A stretch of DNA of 64,000 nucleotides from Lactobacillus sp. (GTDB taxonomy: Bacteria; Bacillota; Bacilli; Lactobacillales; Lactobacillaceae). The notes under the pieces are model-generated. The model was not told the origin of the DNA. It was given only the letters and a program-made list of their open reading frames with translations, and ran no database searches. The DNA is taken from the NCBI GenBank assembly GCA_022483245.1, contig JAKVNR010000001.1:248001-312000 (forward strand), read 5' to 3'. Below are positions 25,878 to 34,088 of the stretch, one piece after another. A program made the position numbers and the translations under genes. The stretch's first letter is position 1. Each line of letters starts with the position of its first letter.

Positions 25878-25953
25878 GATGTGGCTTCAGCTGATAGGTT
25901 TTGTAGCCGTTGTTTTAGTAGTTTTGTGGGTTTTATTCAGTTTGGAGGAATGA
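25864..25953 (+). CDS. 29-residue membrane peptide
   Basis: ATG 25864 is preceded by AGGAGAAAGG. After seven polar residues comes one hydrophobic helix (LIGFVAVVLVVLWVLFSL). It overlaps the upstream gene by 14 bp and its end provides the RBS GGAGGAATG for the next gene. Possible small holin-like or regulatory peptide; unknown. Confidence 0.5.
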   Translation: MQDFKMWLQLIGFVAVVLVVLWVLFSLEE

Positions 25954-25956
25954 TCT

Positions 25957-26235
25957 ATGAAAATTATTGATAATTCAACACCAAATTTACGCAAATTCAA
26001 ACCGGGCACGATTTTAAAAGTTTCAGATGGTACAGAGGATGATGCAGACTATTTGCTAGTTGCTTATACTCAAGCCTCAGATCAGGTTTTGCAACTGATT
26101 AATCTTAAAGATGGCACGACAATTGATGGACAAGCAGTTGTTGACCCATCAGACAGTATCGACGACTTTTTTGAAGAGGACATGGAAGTGACTGTCTACC
26201 ACACAATGAAGCTGGTGTCAGACGATGAAGAGTAA
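25957..26235 (+). CDS. Acidic early phage protein
   Basis: 92 residues, strongly acidic, beta-rich (GTILKVSDGTEDDADYLLVAYT, FFEEDMEVTVYHTMKLV). GGAGGAATGATCT precedes ATG 25957. Family not recognised; overlap of 11 bp with the next gene. Confidence 0.62.
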   Translation: MKIIDNSTPNLRKFKPGTILKVSDGTEDDADYLLVAYTQASDQVLQLINLKDGTTIDGQAVVDPSDSIDDFFEEDMEVTVYHTMKLVSDDEE

Positions 26236-26491
26236 ATCATGTCCGTACTGCTGTACCTTTGATGAAGAAACCGACTGTGGAGCTGATCGTTGTACAGGGC
26301 ATCTAGTAGATCTTGACTATTCAAACAAAATAATGAGCTGGACGGGAATGGATTTTGTTAGAGCAATTTACCTTCGAAAAATAAAACATGGCGCAATTTT
26401 AGTAAATAATGAACCTGATAATGAGGGCTATATGAGAGCAATTGCTGAAATAAAAGTTTCATACTGCCCTTGGTGTGGGAGAAAACTATGA
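26225..26491 (+). CDS. Zinc-ribbon-like phage protein
   Basis: 88 residues. CPYC near the N terminus and CPWCG at the C terminus could form a split zinc ribbon; additional C at 18 and 23. No known function. Overlaps both neighbours by a few bases. Confidence 0.58.
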   Translation: MKSKSCPYCCTFDEETDCGADRCTGHLVDLDYSNKIMSWTGMDFVRAIYLRKIKHGAILVNNEPDNEGYMRAIAEIKVSYCPWCGRKL

Positions 26492-26799
26492 AAGCATGGA
26501 TGGTTTATGACAAAAACGAGCCGGAACATCCAGACTATGTTTTTGCTCCAACTGAAGGCAAAGCTAAATCAGCTGCACTTGAATTGCTGTTTTCGCAAAC
26601 TTGCGCCGATTTTACCGATATGCGAGTCAAGCGTTTGCCAGGAGTTGATGATATCGAAAAAGAAAGCACGGCTAAAATCTTCAGCAAATTAATTTTGACA
26701 TGTGGTTGGGATGTTAGATTGCCAAATGGCAAATTCATGAATTCTGATAATTATGATGAAAAAGAGCTTGAGGAGGCTTGGCAAGATTATGACTTGTGA
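26488..26799 (+). CDS. Early phage protein, unknown
   Basis: 103 residues from ATG 26488 (TGTGGGAGAAAACT upstream). Starts MKAWMVYDKNEPEHPDYVFAPTEGKAKSAAL, a pattern typical of small phage proteins that begin with a beta hairpin then a helix. Function unknown. The 3' end overlaps the next gene by 11 bp. Confidence 0.6.
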   Translation: MKAWMVYDKNEPEHPDYVFAPTEGKAKSAALELLFSQTCADFTDMRVKRLPGVDDIEKESTAKIFSKLILTCGWDVRLPNGKFMNSDNYDEKELEEAWQDYDL

Positions 26800-26968
26800 T
26801 AACTGCGGCGAAGAAATTCCGCAAGGACAAAATTATTACTACATTCAAGAAAATCACGTGGTTTTGGATATTACGGGAAACGATATTTTCTGTTCAAAAG
26901 AATGTATACTCAAATATTTAATGGTCGATGAAGACATTAGTGACGGAGAAAGCGTGATAGATATATGA
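26789..26968 (+). CDS. Small zinc-finger-like phage protein
   Basis: 59 residues from ATG 26789. CDNCG (N terminus) and FCSKEC (about residues 34-40) form a likely C4 zinc site. Another in-frame ATG at 26753 would overlap the previous gene much more, so it is not used. Function unknown. Confidence 0.58.
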   Translation: MTCDNCGEEIPQGQNYYYIQENHVVLDITGNDIFCSKECILKYLMVDEDISDGESVIDI

Positions 26969-27249
26969 TTAGTGGTAATCTCAAAGTGCCCTACATATTT
27001 AACAAAAAAATTGAAAGAGCATATTTCAATAGCGTTATCTGCGGAAAGAAAAGGTTCGAAATCAGAAAAGACGATAATCCAGATCATCCATACCAAGTCG
27101 GCGATATGATTTTGCTGCGTGCTATTAATGATCAGGGAAAGGAAACAGGCGAATTTCAGCTGGTATCGATTACCTACGTTTCTGATTATGCTCAAAAATC
27201 AGGTTATAAGGTTTTAAGCATTGATTTAGAACAAATGTCACGGTATTAG
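26965..27249 (+). CDS. DUF3850 (ASCH/PUA-like) protein
   Basis: 94 residues. YFNSVICGKKRFEIRKDD ... YQVGDMILLR is the DUF3850 signature, an ASCH-type fold presumed to bind RNA or modified nucleotides. Common in phage early regions. ATGA overlap with the upstream stop. Confidence 0.75.
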   Translation: MISGNLKVPYIFNKKIERAYFNSVICGKKRFEIRKDDNPDHPYQVGDMILLRAINDQGKETGEFQLVSITYVSDYAQKSGYKVLSIDLEQMSRY

Positions 27250-27262
27250 ATTGGAGCAAATT

Positions 27263-27601
27263 ATGAAAGCCAAATGTTGTGAAAATTGTGGCCGCTTAAA
27301 TCAGGCTAGTCGCAATTATTGCACACGCTGCAGTTTTCCACTTCTCAGCGATGAAGAGTATCGGCAAACGCAAGTTGTTTTTTGCCAAGAAGGCATCATT
27401 ACCAAGCTTAACGGTGTGCCAAGATTCATTCTCGATTATGGATATGGCTACTTTGATCAAAATGGAAAAAGACATGACATTTCAGAATGGCACTACAGAA
27501 AAGGTGTTCAGCTTATGAGAAGACAAAATCATCGCCATTGGAGAAAGGTAGCATTTGCCGAACGCACAGAACATTTAAAAAAACTTGTTGCTAGATCATA
27601 A
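27263..27601 (+). CDS. Zinc-ribbon protein at the end of the early operon
   Basis: 112 residues from ATG 27263 (TTGGAG upstream). N-terminal zinc ribbon CCENCG..NYCTRCSFP, a central sheet and a basic C-terminal helix (LMRRQNHRHWRKVAF). A DNA- or RNA-binding role is likely but unproven. It is the last gene before the 557-bp gene-free region. Confidence 0.62.
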   Translation: MKAKCCENCGRLNQASRNYCTRCSFPLLSDEEYRQTQVVFCQEGIITKLNGVPRFILDYGYGYFDQNGKRHDISEWHYRKGVQLMRRQNHRHWRKVAFAERTEHLKKLVARS

Positions 27602-28141
27602 CTCAACTCATTTAGGCCAGTTACAATTAACTTATTAGGTACCTCCGGCAAAAACTACTAACTTTTTACATCTAAAACCTAATGTTGCTGCATCGGCTTC
27701 ATCGAAAATCTTTGTTTACCGTCACTAGTTTTCTTGATTGATGAATTAATGCTGACGTTCGACTCGTCAGGCAGCAATTGCTTGCAGGTGTTTTCAAATT
27801 AAACATATTAGTCGAGTAAATCATAAAGTTACACAAATTATTCGTTCTGCAAGCGGGCTCTAAAGCTTATTCTCATCCCTAGTCAAGGGATGACCCTTAA
27901 GAGCTACATCGATGGACTATATGACACACCCTGTTGGTGCTTGATCACTGCTGGTTCGCGACCAGCTATAGCTGTTCCTGCGTGAACGTTGATGGGCCGT
28001 TCGTCCATGTACGGTCTGTTATTGCAGGATTTACTTTCGCCACGACCTGTTGCCAAAGTTCAGGCATTGCCCTTAATTACAATTAAGATACAGCGAGCGA
28101 AAGAAAGAGCGCACTCAAGTTCCGAGCGCGCTTTTGTTTTT
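27602..28141 (+). ncRNA. Candidate large structured noncoding RNA (ROOL/GOLLD-like class)
   Basis: A 557-bp stretch with no plausible gene on either strand, ending in a strong intrinsic terminator. It is packed with paired segments: ATTAGGT 27634/ACCTAAT 27677; CTGACG 27752/CGTCAG 27765; GCTTGCAG 27780/CTGCAAGC 27847 (8 bp, long range); TCATCCCT 27873/AGGGATGA 27886 enclosed by GCTCT..AAG 27857/CTT..AGAGC 27896; CACC/GGTG 27927-27939; GCTGGT 27950/ACCAGC 27961; TCCTGC 27976/GCAGGA 28024; CTTAA/TTAAG 28072-28087. Size, prophage location and complexity fit the large ornate phage RNAs ROOL and GOLLD, known from Lactobacillales phages. The 5' end is not defined; I see no clear promoter. Confidence 0.65.
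28107..28141 (+). terminator. Rho-independent terminator closing the structured region
   Basis: Stem AGCGC-a-CTC/GAG-c-GCGCT, loop AAGTTCC, then TTTTGTTTTT. Confidence 0.85.
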
Positions 28142-28158
28142 CTTAGAGGGATGATTAT

Positions 28159-28419
28159 ATGAATTGGTTTACACCGGCAATGTTTCTAGCATTATCAGTC
28201 TTATGTTTTGTTCAGCAAAAAGAAATCGACAAACTGCAGAAGCAAATCGACAGTCTGCATTCAGCTGCAGTTCTGCAGAACAAGGCGATACTTGAGCTTA
28301 ACGAAAACATGATGAACAACATCAGAGCAATCAACCACAATGCTGAACTCTCAGACAACATCAACAAAGTCATCACGGAGAAAATTCATGAGATTGATCA
28401 AAGAACGCAAGGTGATTAG
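28159..28419 (+). CDS. Small membrane-anchored coiled-coil protein
   Basis: 86 residues. One N-terminal hydrophobic helix (FTPAMFLALSVLCFV) then a long coiled coil (IDKLQKQIDSLHSAAVLQNKAILELNENM). TTAGAGGGATGATT precedes ATG 28159. It overlaps the next gene by 32 bp. Function unknown. Confidence 0.6.
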   Translation: MNWFTPAMFLALSVLCFVQQKEIDKLQKQIDSLHSAAVLQNKAILELNENMMNNIRAINHNAELSDNINKVITEKIHEIDQRTQGD

Positions 28420-28867
28420 TGTTTTGCTTTTCAGAGAGTTAGACAAGACAGCAACCTGCGCAGCCGCCAAGAAATTCCTTGGACCAGAGCTTGAGCGCTT
28501 AGTCTTGATGTCTGGCCATCAGCTGATTGATATATCATCACCAGCGCTAAGTCCTGCGCCTGGCCATTCATCCGGCAATCACAATGAGGATGCGTTGATA
28601 GCTGGCATTGATGCTGACAGAATTGTGATGGCCACGCACGAAACTATTCACCATTGTCCGGAACCATCCAAGACTATCTTGCTCGATAAGTATGTTAAGC
28701 ATCTGCCTAACCTAGTCATCTCACAAAGCATCTACCTTGGCCACACAAGGTTCAATGAGTTGCTTAATCGTGCGCTACTTGAATTCGTGGATGGCTTTGA
28801 CTATTGGCAGCGTCGCTATGACTGTCAGCCGATCACTGATCTGCATGTTTACAAAGCGGAAAGATAG
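28388..28867 (+). CDS. ArpU/RinA-like late transcription regulator
   Basis: 159 residues from ATG 28388 (CGGAGAAAATTC upstream). The C-terminal half (EPSKTILLDKYVKHLPNLVISQSIYLGHTRFNELLNRALLEF) resembles the sigma-like HTH of ArpU family proteins, which sit at the end of the early region and switch on packaging and lysis genes. Position just before HNH and terminase supports this. The N-terminal part is not typical. Confidence 0.68.
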   Translation: MRLIKERKVISVLLFRELDKTATCAAAKKFLGPELERLVLMSGHQLIDISSPALSPAPGHSSGNHNEDALIAGIDADRIVMATHETIHHCPEPSKTILLDKYVKHLPNLVISQSIYLGHTRFNELLNRALLEFVDGFDYWQRRYDCQPITDLHVYKAER

Positions 28868-28893
28868 CGGAAACAAAGCGGACAAAGAGCGGA
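28866..28893. repeat. Three AGCGGA repeats at 11-bp spacing (possible cos/late regulator site)
   Basis: AGCGGA at 28866, 28877 and 28888, exactly one helical turn apart, at the end of the ArpU-like gene and before HNH/terminase. The position suits terminase recognition (cosB-like) or a late-promoter activator site. Confidence 0.55.
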
Positions 28894-28994
28894 CATCATA
28901 CGGAGGCGATTGAGATATATTGATAGTGTAAGTTCATTGGCTAGAGCAGAGTCGATAGCTTGCTAAGTCTCATTAATAAACCTCCTTATGGATA

Positions 28995-29023
28995 AGCATC
29001 AGCAGTCAGCTGGTGCTTTTTAT
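28995..29023 (+). terminator. Rho-independent terminator before HNH gene
   Basis: 9-bp stem AGCATCAGC/GCTGGTGCT (one G-T pair), loop AGTCA, then TTTTTAT. It separates the regulator from the packaging genes. Confidence 0.78.
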
Positions 29024-29045
29024 TTAGTAAAGAAGGGATGACTCA

Positions 29046-29615
29046 ATGCAGCTCAAGCAATGCAGATATCCGACATGCACAAAGCTGGTGTCGCGTTCGC
29101 AAGCCAATCCATTCTGCAAAGACCATGCTCAGTATTGGCAACCACCTAAGTCTAGTCCATATCGCAAGACCGACTACAAGATGTACAATCGCTTTAAACG
29201 CGACAAGCAAGCCGATGCTTTCTATCACAGCAAGCAATGGAAGCGATTGTCTGAAAAACTCAGACGAAAATCAATTTGGACTTGCCAATGCTGCGGCAGG
29301 ACTAGAGATAGGGTATCTTTCCTTGTTGTCGACCACATCGTGCCACTCAAAGTTGATCCTAGCAGACGGCTTGATGAAAAAAATCTCTGGGTTTTGTGCA
29401 AACAGTGTCACTTTTGGAAAACTCAGCTTGAAACTCAGATTTATGGAGCATCCCGTATAAGCAACCTAGATGCCTCTAAGAGCTGGCCAAGAGAAAAGAT
29501 AGCCAATTGGATTCAAAACAAAGAAAAACAAGACAGAGAATCAAATAGCCCCCCCTGGGTGCAGCCTCAGCGGGAGCACACGCACAGGCGTCAAAATTTT
29601 GGCAAGCGTGAGTAA
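29046..29615 (+). CDS. HNH endonuclease (packaging associated)
   Basis: 189 residues. N-terminal zinc site CRYPTC..PFCKDH; HNH core with CQCCG, VVDHIVPLK, NLWVLCKQCHFWKT. Such HNH proteins next to the terminase of cos phages are needed for DNA cleavage and packaging. The C-terminal tail contains a C7 run (about 29549-29555) in frame. Confidence 0.9.
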   Translation: MQLKQCRYPTCTKLVSRSQANPFCKDHAQYWQPPKSSPYRKTDYKMYNRFKRDKQADAFYHSKQWKRLSEKLRRKSIWTCQCCGRTRDRVSFLVVDHIVPLKVDPSRRLDEKNLWVLCKQCHFWKTQLETQIYGASRISNLDASKSWPREKIANWIQNKEKQDRESNSPPWVQPQREHTHRRQNFGKRE

Positions 29616-29659
29616 TCAAACCCGTAAAAAGAGGATTTCAGCAAGGAAGTGATCAAAAG

Positions 29660-30181
29660 TTGGCAAATCCACGTCATGCTGGACGCAAACGGAAGCTAAA
29701 TGCCGGCGATGGCGATCAAGCTTATCAACGCCGGCAGACTAAAGAATTTAAAAAACTACAAAAAGGCTTGAAAGAGGTTCAGCAAACCGCTCCAAGCTAC
29801 TTAGATGCTCATGGCAAATGGCTTTGGCGGCAAATTGTACCTGAATTAAAGAAAATCGGTAATGTTAAGTGGCTAGATGAGCCAAACATCATTGCTCTTT
29901 GTTCCGCGTACTCGGATTTCAGAACGGCTAGTGAAGAGATTGCAGCTAATGGTCCGTATGCCATGTTTTTGGCGAAAGATGGTGCATATCATCAAGACAA
30001 AAGCCGGGCTAATCCGATGTTTGCTGTTAAAAACACAGCTGAGCGCACGATGAAGACCTTGTCAGCAGATCTGGGCATGAGTTTTAACGCCCGGGCAGCT
30101 GCCAACATTGAGTCTGAACATTATCATGCTGCCGAACCTAAACCAAGCAATCCGTTAAAGATAGTGAAGTTCAATGTCTGA
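29660..30181 (+). CDS. Terminase small subunit, P27 family
   Basis: 173 residues starting with TTG 29660, placed 6-7 bases after GGAAGTG. Contains the basic start RHAGRKRKLNAGDG and the P27 helical core (PSYLDAHGKWLWRQIVPELKKI..WLDEPNIIALCSAYSDFR). It recognises the packaging site. Overlaps terL by 8 bp. Confidence 0.87.
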   Translation: MANPRHAGRKRKLNAGDGDQAYQRRQTKEFKKLQKGLKEVQQTAPSYLDAHGKWLWRQIVPELKKIGNVKWLDEPNIIALCSAYSDFRTASEEIAANGPYAMFLAKDGAYHQDKSRANPMFAVKNTAERTMKTLSADLGMSFNARAAANIESEHYHAAEPKPSNPLKIVKFNV

Positions 30182-32057
30182 AAAAATTGATTTGACGCAA
30201 GTCAGCAATATCAAAGAGTACGTTTTAAAGCATGAAAATGAGCTCAATTTTCAGCAATTAGCTGAAAAATACCACGATCCTGGCACTAAATACGCCTTAG
30301 ACGTGTTTTTCAGCGACAAATATATCACTGGCAGGGATACTCAATTGGCTGTTTTTAGGCATTTAGCAGACCTGAAACGGCAAAATAAGGACGATTTCCC
30401 TTATATTTACAGCCAAAATTACGTCCAAGCAATCGAATATTTCACTCGGATTTTGCCAAATCCAGAGAAAATTAATGAAAAAATCGTGCCATTTCCATAT
30501 GAATCATTCATTTTAGACAGCCTTATTGGCTGGCGGGATGTCAGAACCAAGGGCTCAAGGTTCCATTTGGCCCATGTTTCGGTTGGCCGGCACCAGTTTA
30601 AGACCTTTATTGCTGCCGTTTTAGTCAATTTCGGCTATTTCGTCATTGGAATGAATGGTTCAGCACAAGACTTTCTGGTTGCCTCAATTGATACCGACCA
30701 TGCGCACAAGCTTTTCGATTATATTGCCTTGCAGGCAAGCCAAGTGATTAAACTGCCTGAATTTCAGCAAATCTGCAAAGAAAATGAAGTTGAAGTTCAA
30801 GCAACTCAGATCGTTGGCCACAAAAATAAAAATTTAATCCGGCAAGGCACTGCTAAAGGCTCTGGCTTTGACTCAAAGCACGATCTGATTGCTGTTTTTG
30901 ATGAAGCCGGCGGGCTTGATCCGCGTTATGACGAAAAAATCAATCAGATTATCACTGGCCAAGGCGATATACCTAATCGGCTTTTGCTGAAGATTTCAAC
31001 TGCTTATCCTGATCCCAAGGTTTCGTTTAAGCATGAAGAAGACAGCTTTAGATCGCTAATCGAGCATGACTATGAGCGTGCCGGCGACGATGATTTCTTC
31101 ATCAATTTTGCTCAAGACAGTGAGGATGAAGCTTTTGAGCCTGAAACGTGGGAGAAATCTAATCCACTTTTGAGCGATAAAAAGCTGCATGATAAGAAAC
31201 TGATCGGTCTAATCGAGCTTAGGGACAATATGGAACGTGCCGGCAAATTAGCCGGATTTGCTAACAAGACGTTAAACATGTGGTCAAGACAGTTTCAAGA
31301 CAGCTATTTATCGCTATATGACATTCAGAAAAATGAAATTGACTCTTTTGATATTGCCGGCAGGGATGTCTATGTTGGCATTGACGCATCAATGAGCAAC
31401 GACAATACCAGCTTTGGCCTGATTTTTCCGTACGATAACGGAAAATTCCACATTGAGCAGTTCTCATTCATTCCATTCGCTCAAGCTAAAACGATCGAAG
31501 CCAAAGAAAAACAAGACTCTTTGCCTTATCGACAGCTTGAAAAAGAAGGATTTTGCTCAATCACCTCTAGTCCATCCGGCACGATCGATTTTGATCAAGT
31601 TTGGACCTGGCTTTATGATTATTTGTCGAGTAACAGCTTGACGCTTAAGGCAATCGTAGTCGATCCGGCTTATTTGAAATGGTTTGCTGCCAGAGTAGAG
31701 AATTACCGGCCAGAGTGGCCGTATATTCCCATCCGGCAGACTTCATTTCAGCTTAATGAGCCGACTAAAAACCTGCAAAAGGCCTTTATAGATAGCAATG
31801 TCAGCATTTTGCATGATCCATTGCTGATTGATGGCCTCAATAACGCAGTGCTGCGGACTGATCAAGGCGGCATGGTCAAGATCGACCGGAATAACCGCAC
31901 CAGTGAACACATTGATACTGCCGATGCAGTTATCAACGCATTCATGGAGGCACAGAATCATTTCAATGATTTCAACGACTCCGGTAATGATAAACCGCTG
32001 GATAAGCTGACCAGCGACCAGCGCAAGAATTATTTCAAGGCATTATTTGGCGTATGA
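30174..32057 (+). CDS. Terminase large subunit
   Basis: 627 residues. ATPase part: Walker A-like SVGRHQFKT (about 140-150) without the usual GK glycine, Walker B LIAVFDEAGG. Nuclease part: VGIDASMSND, AIVVDP and DTADAVINAF supply the acidic triad. Belongs to the Terminase_1 group that pairs with P27 small subunits. Motor for DNA packaging. Confidence 0.93.
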   Translation: MSEKIDLTQVSNIKEYVLKHENELNFQQLAEKYHDPGTKYALDVFFSDKYITGRDTQLAVFRHLADLKRQNKDDFPYIYSQNYVQAIEYFTRILPNPEKINEKIVPFPYESFILDSLIGWRDVRTKGSRFHLAHVSVGRHQFKTFIAAVLVNFGYFVIGMNGSAQDFLVASIDTDHAHKLFDYIALQASQVIKLPEFQQICKENEVEVQATQIVGHKNKNLIRQGTAKGSGFDSKHDLIAVFDEAGGLDPRYDEKINQIITGQGDIPNRLLLKISTAYPDPKVSFKHEEDSFRSLIEHDYERAGDDDFFINFAQDSEDEAFEPETWEKSNPLLSDKKLHDKKLIGLIELRDNMERAGKLAGFANKTLNMWSRQFQDSYLSLYDIQKNEIDSFDIAGRDVYVGIDASMSNDNTSFGLIFPYDNGKFHIEQFSFIPFAQAKTIEAKEKQDSLPYRQLEKEGFCSITSSPSGTIDFDQVWTWLYDYLSSNSLTLKAIVVDPAYLKWFAARVENYRPEWPYIPIRQTSFQLNEPTKNLQKAFIDSNVSILHDPLLIDGLNNAVLRTDQGGMVKIDRNNRTSEHIDTADAVINAFMEAQNHFNDFNDSGNDKPLDKLTSDQRKNYFKALFGV

Positions 32058-32245
32058 TCAAACAATTTCTCAAAATTTTGAAACTAATTTATAGCTTGTA
32101 TTTGCAAGCTATTTTTTTCATCTCTGGTTTTGTGATTCTTAATATCGCTTGCTACCGCATCAATGTTGAGGCTGGCCTATTCACAACGGCAGCCACATTG
32201 ATCTTGTTTGGCATCATTTTGAACCATGATCAAGAAAGAAGGTGA
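32054..32245 (+). CDS. DUF1056-like small membrane protein
   Basis: 63 residues with two hydrophobic helices separated by CYRINVEAG. DUF1056 proteins occupy exactly this place between terL and portal in many lactic acid bacteria phages; no function known. Overlaps terL stop by 4 bp. Confidence 0.7.
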   Translation: MIKQFLKILKLIYSLYLQAIFFISGFVILNIACYRINVEAGLFTTAATLILFGIILNHDQERR

Positions 32246-32250
32246 GATAG

Positions 32251-33402
32251 ATGGGCTTACTAAGCAGAGCGTCTCCAAGAATTAAAAATGATCTGTCGAT
32301 GCCGTCACGGCGTGGAATTGTTACCACGCAGCTGATTAATGGCGCACCGCTGAATTTGATTTCGACCACTGCTAATGCTTTAGAAAACTCCGATGTCTTC
32401 AGTGCCATTAACCGCATTTCGAGTGATATTGCTTCAGCAAAGTTTAGGACGACCAACACTTATGCTGACAAGGTTTTAAACAATCCTAGTAAAGTGGTTA
32501 GCCGCTTTACTTTCTGGCAAGGCGTGTTGGTTGATGCTTTGATCAACGGCAATGCGTATGTGCCAATTGAAGGACTGCAGCTTAATCATCTGCGGCCAAT
32601 AGAAGTTAGCGAGATCAAGGCTGGTTCGCATAATTCATGGATGACATACAACATCAATCCGATGGATGGCAGCAAGCCTTACTTGCTGGATCAGAGCCAC
32701 ATTCTGCACTTTAGGCTAATGCCAGACGCCACCTGGGATTATCTGATTGGACGGTCGCCACTTGAATCGTTGGCGTATGAACGCACCATTTCGGACGATT
32801 CTAAACGTGCAACTTTGAATTCCATTCAAAATCAGATTAGTCCGATTGGTGTTTTAACCATTCCATCTTCTGATTTGAATCCTGAAGATACTGAAGAAGC
32901 ACGGCAAGACTTTGAAAAAATGAACTCAGGCACCAATGCCGGCCGGCTGATGGTCTTAACTGATGACGCAAAATATGAACAGCTTGACGTTAAAGCTGAC
33001 GTTTTCAAAGCATTGACTGAGAATGCTGACTATTCAGCTAATCAGATCTCTAAAGCGTTTGGCATACCGGTCGATATGCTAGGCGGCGGCAAATCGACTG
33101 AGTCGGAGCATAGCAATATTGACTCTGTCAAAGGCGCTTATGTGTCTGATCTAAACTCATATATCAATCCAATTCTTGATGAAATCAAATTGAAGATGAA
33201 TTGCCCTGATCTAAAGCTAGACGTTAAATCTGCGATCGATGTGGATGACAGCATTATGGTCAACCAAGTCAATTCCATGATGCAGGCAGGCGTCATTGAT
33301 CAAAAACAAGCACAAATCTTGTTAAAGCAATCAGGAGCATTACCAATGAATTTAATTCCATCAGCAAGTGAAGGAGGTGAGAGCCAAGATGATCAAAATT
33401 GA
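32251..33402 (+). CDS. Portal protein, HK97 type
   Basis: 383 residues. N-terminal AINRISSDIASAKF, central ILHFR, and the GIPVDMLGGG motif typical of Phage_portal (HK97) proteins. Forms the vertex ring through which DNA is pumped. RBS GAAGGTGAG. Overlaps the protease gene by 14 bp. Confidence 0.92.
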   Translation: MGLLSRASPRIKNDLSMPSRRGIVTTQLINGAPLNLISTTANALENSDVFSAINRISSDIASAKFRTTNTYADKVLNNPSKVVSRFTFWQGVLVDALINGNAYVPIEGLQLNHLRPIEVSEIKAGSHNSWMTYNINPMDGSKPYLLDQSHILHFRLMPDATWDYLIGRSPLESLAYERTISDDSKRATLNSIQNQISPIGVLTIPSSDLNPEDTEEARQDFEKMNSGTNAGRLMVLTDDAKYEQLDVKADVFKALTENADYSANQISKAFGIPVDMLGGGKSTESEHSNIDSVKGAYVSDLNSYINPILDEIKLKMNCPDLKLDVKSAIDVDDSIMVNQVNSMMQAGVIDQKQAQILLKQSGALPMNLIPSASEGGESQDDQN

Positions 33403-34087
33403 TGTTAAAGGCGATGTGGTTGATAACTTCACAGCGCCTTTTTATGACTTTTGGGATTGGCAGTATACCAGTCCTGCCAAGATGCAAGACGATTTGGCTA
33501 AGGCACAAAATCAGGACGTTGAACTAGATATTGCTAGCTATGGCGGCGATGTTTTCGCAGCTTCAGAAATCTACACCATGCTGAATCAGTATCCAGGCAA
33601 GGTGACTGGCGTCATCCAAGGGATGGCTGCATCGGCTGCCAGTGTAATTGCTGAAGCGTGCGACCATCTGATCATTAGTCCAGCTGGCCAGATGATGATC
33701 CACAAGGCCGCTATGACTAGTGATGGCAATGCAGACAGTCATGTGAAGACTGCCAATGTCTTGAGCACCACTGACCGCACGATTGCCAGCATTTATGAAG
33801 CCAAAACAGGCAAGTCAGAAGCAGAAATCATTAGCTTAATGAGCGATGAAACCTATTTGACTGCTAAAGATGCTGTTGATCAAGGCTTCGCCGATGAAGT
33901 GATGCAAGTCGGCGATAAGGTGCCGCAAGTTGTCAATGGGATGCATCAAATCCCTTCACACGATCAAGTCCAAGAATTTATGAACTTGGTCAAAAATTCC
34001 AAGAAATCAAGCGCTGAACCAGAGAAACAAATCTCTGGTCACAGCGCTCTTTTTAAACAAAAATTAGCAATTTTAAGAGGAGAATAA
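33389..34087 (+). CDS. ClpP-like prohead protease
   Basis: 232 residues from ATG 33389 (GGAGGTGAGAG upstream). ClpP fold: IASYGGDVFAASEIY, the nucleophile Ser in GMAASAASVIA, and His in MMIHKA. Processes the capsid protein during head maturation. Confidence 0.92.
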   Translation: MIKIDVKGDVVDNFTAPFYDFWDWQYTSPAKMQDDLAKAQNQDVELDIASYGGDVFAASEIYTMLNQYPGKVTGVIQGMAASAASVIAEACDHLIISPAGQMMIHKAAMTSDGNADSHVKTANVLSTTDRTIASIYEAKTGKSEAEIISLMSDETYLTAKDAVDQGFADEVMQVGDKVPQVVNGMHQIPSHDQVQEFMNLVKNSKKSSAEPEKQISGHSALFKQKLAILRGE

Positions 34088-34088
34088 A

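Noticed and set aside
28868-29045. Possible small gene between the ArpU-like gene and HNH
   Set aside because: No frame with RBS; the space is explained by the AGCGGA repeats and a terminator.
29549-29555. C7 run in the HNH gene as another variable tract
   Set aside because: It reads cleanly as Pro codons in a polar tail, and no alternative frame or overlap pattern like that of the G-tract genes was seen.
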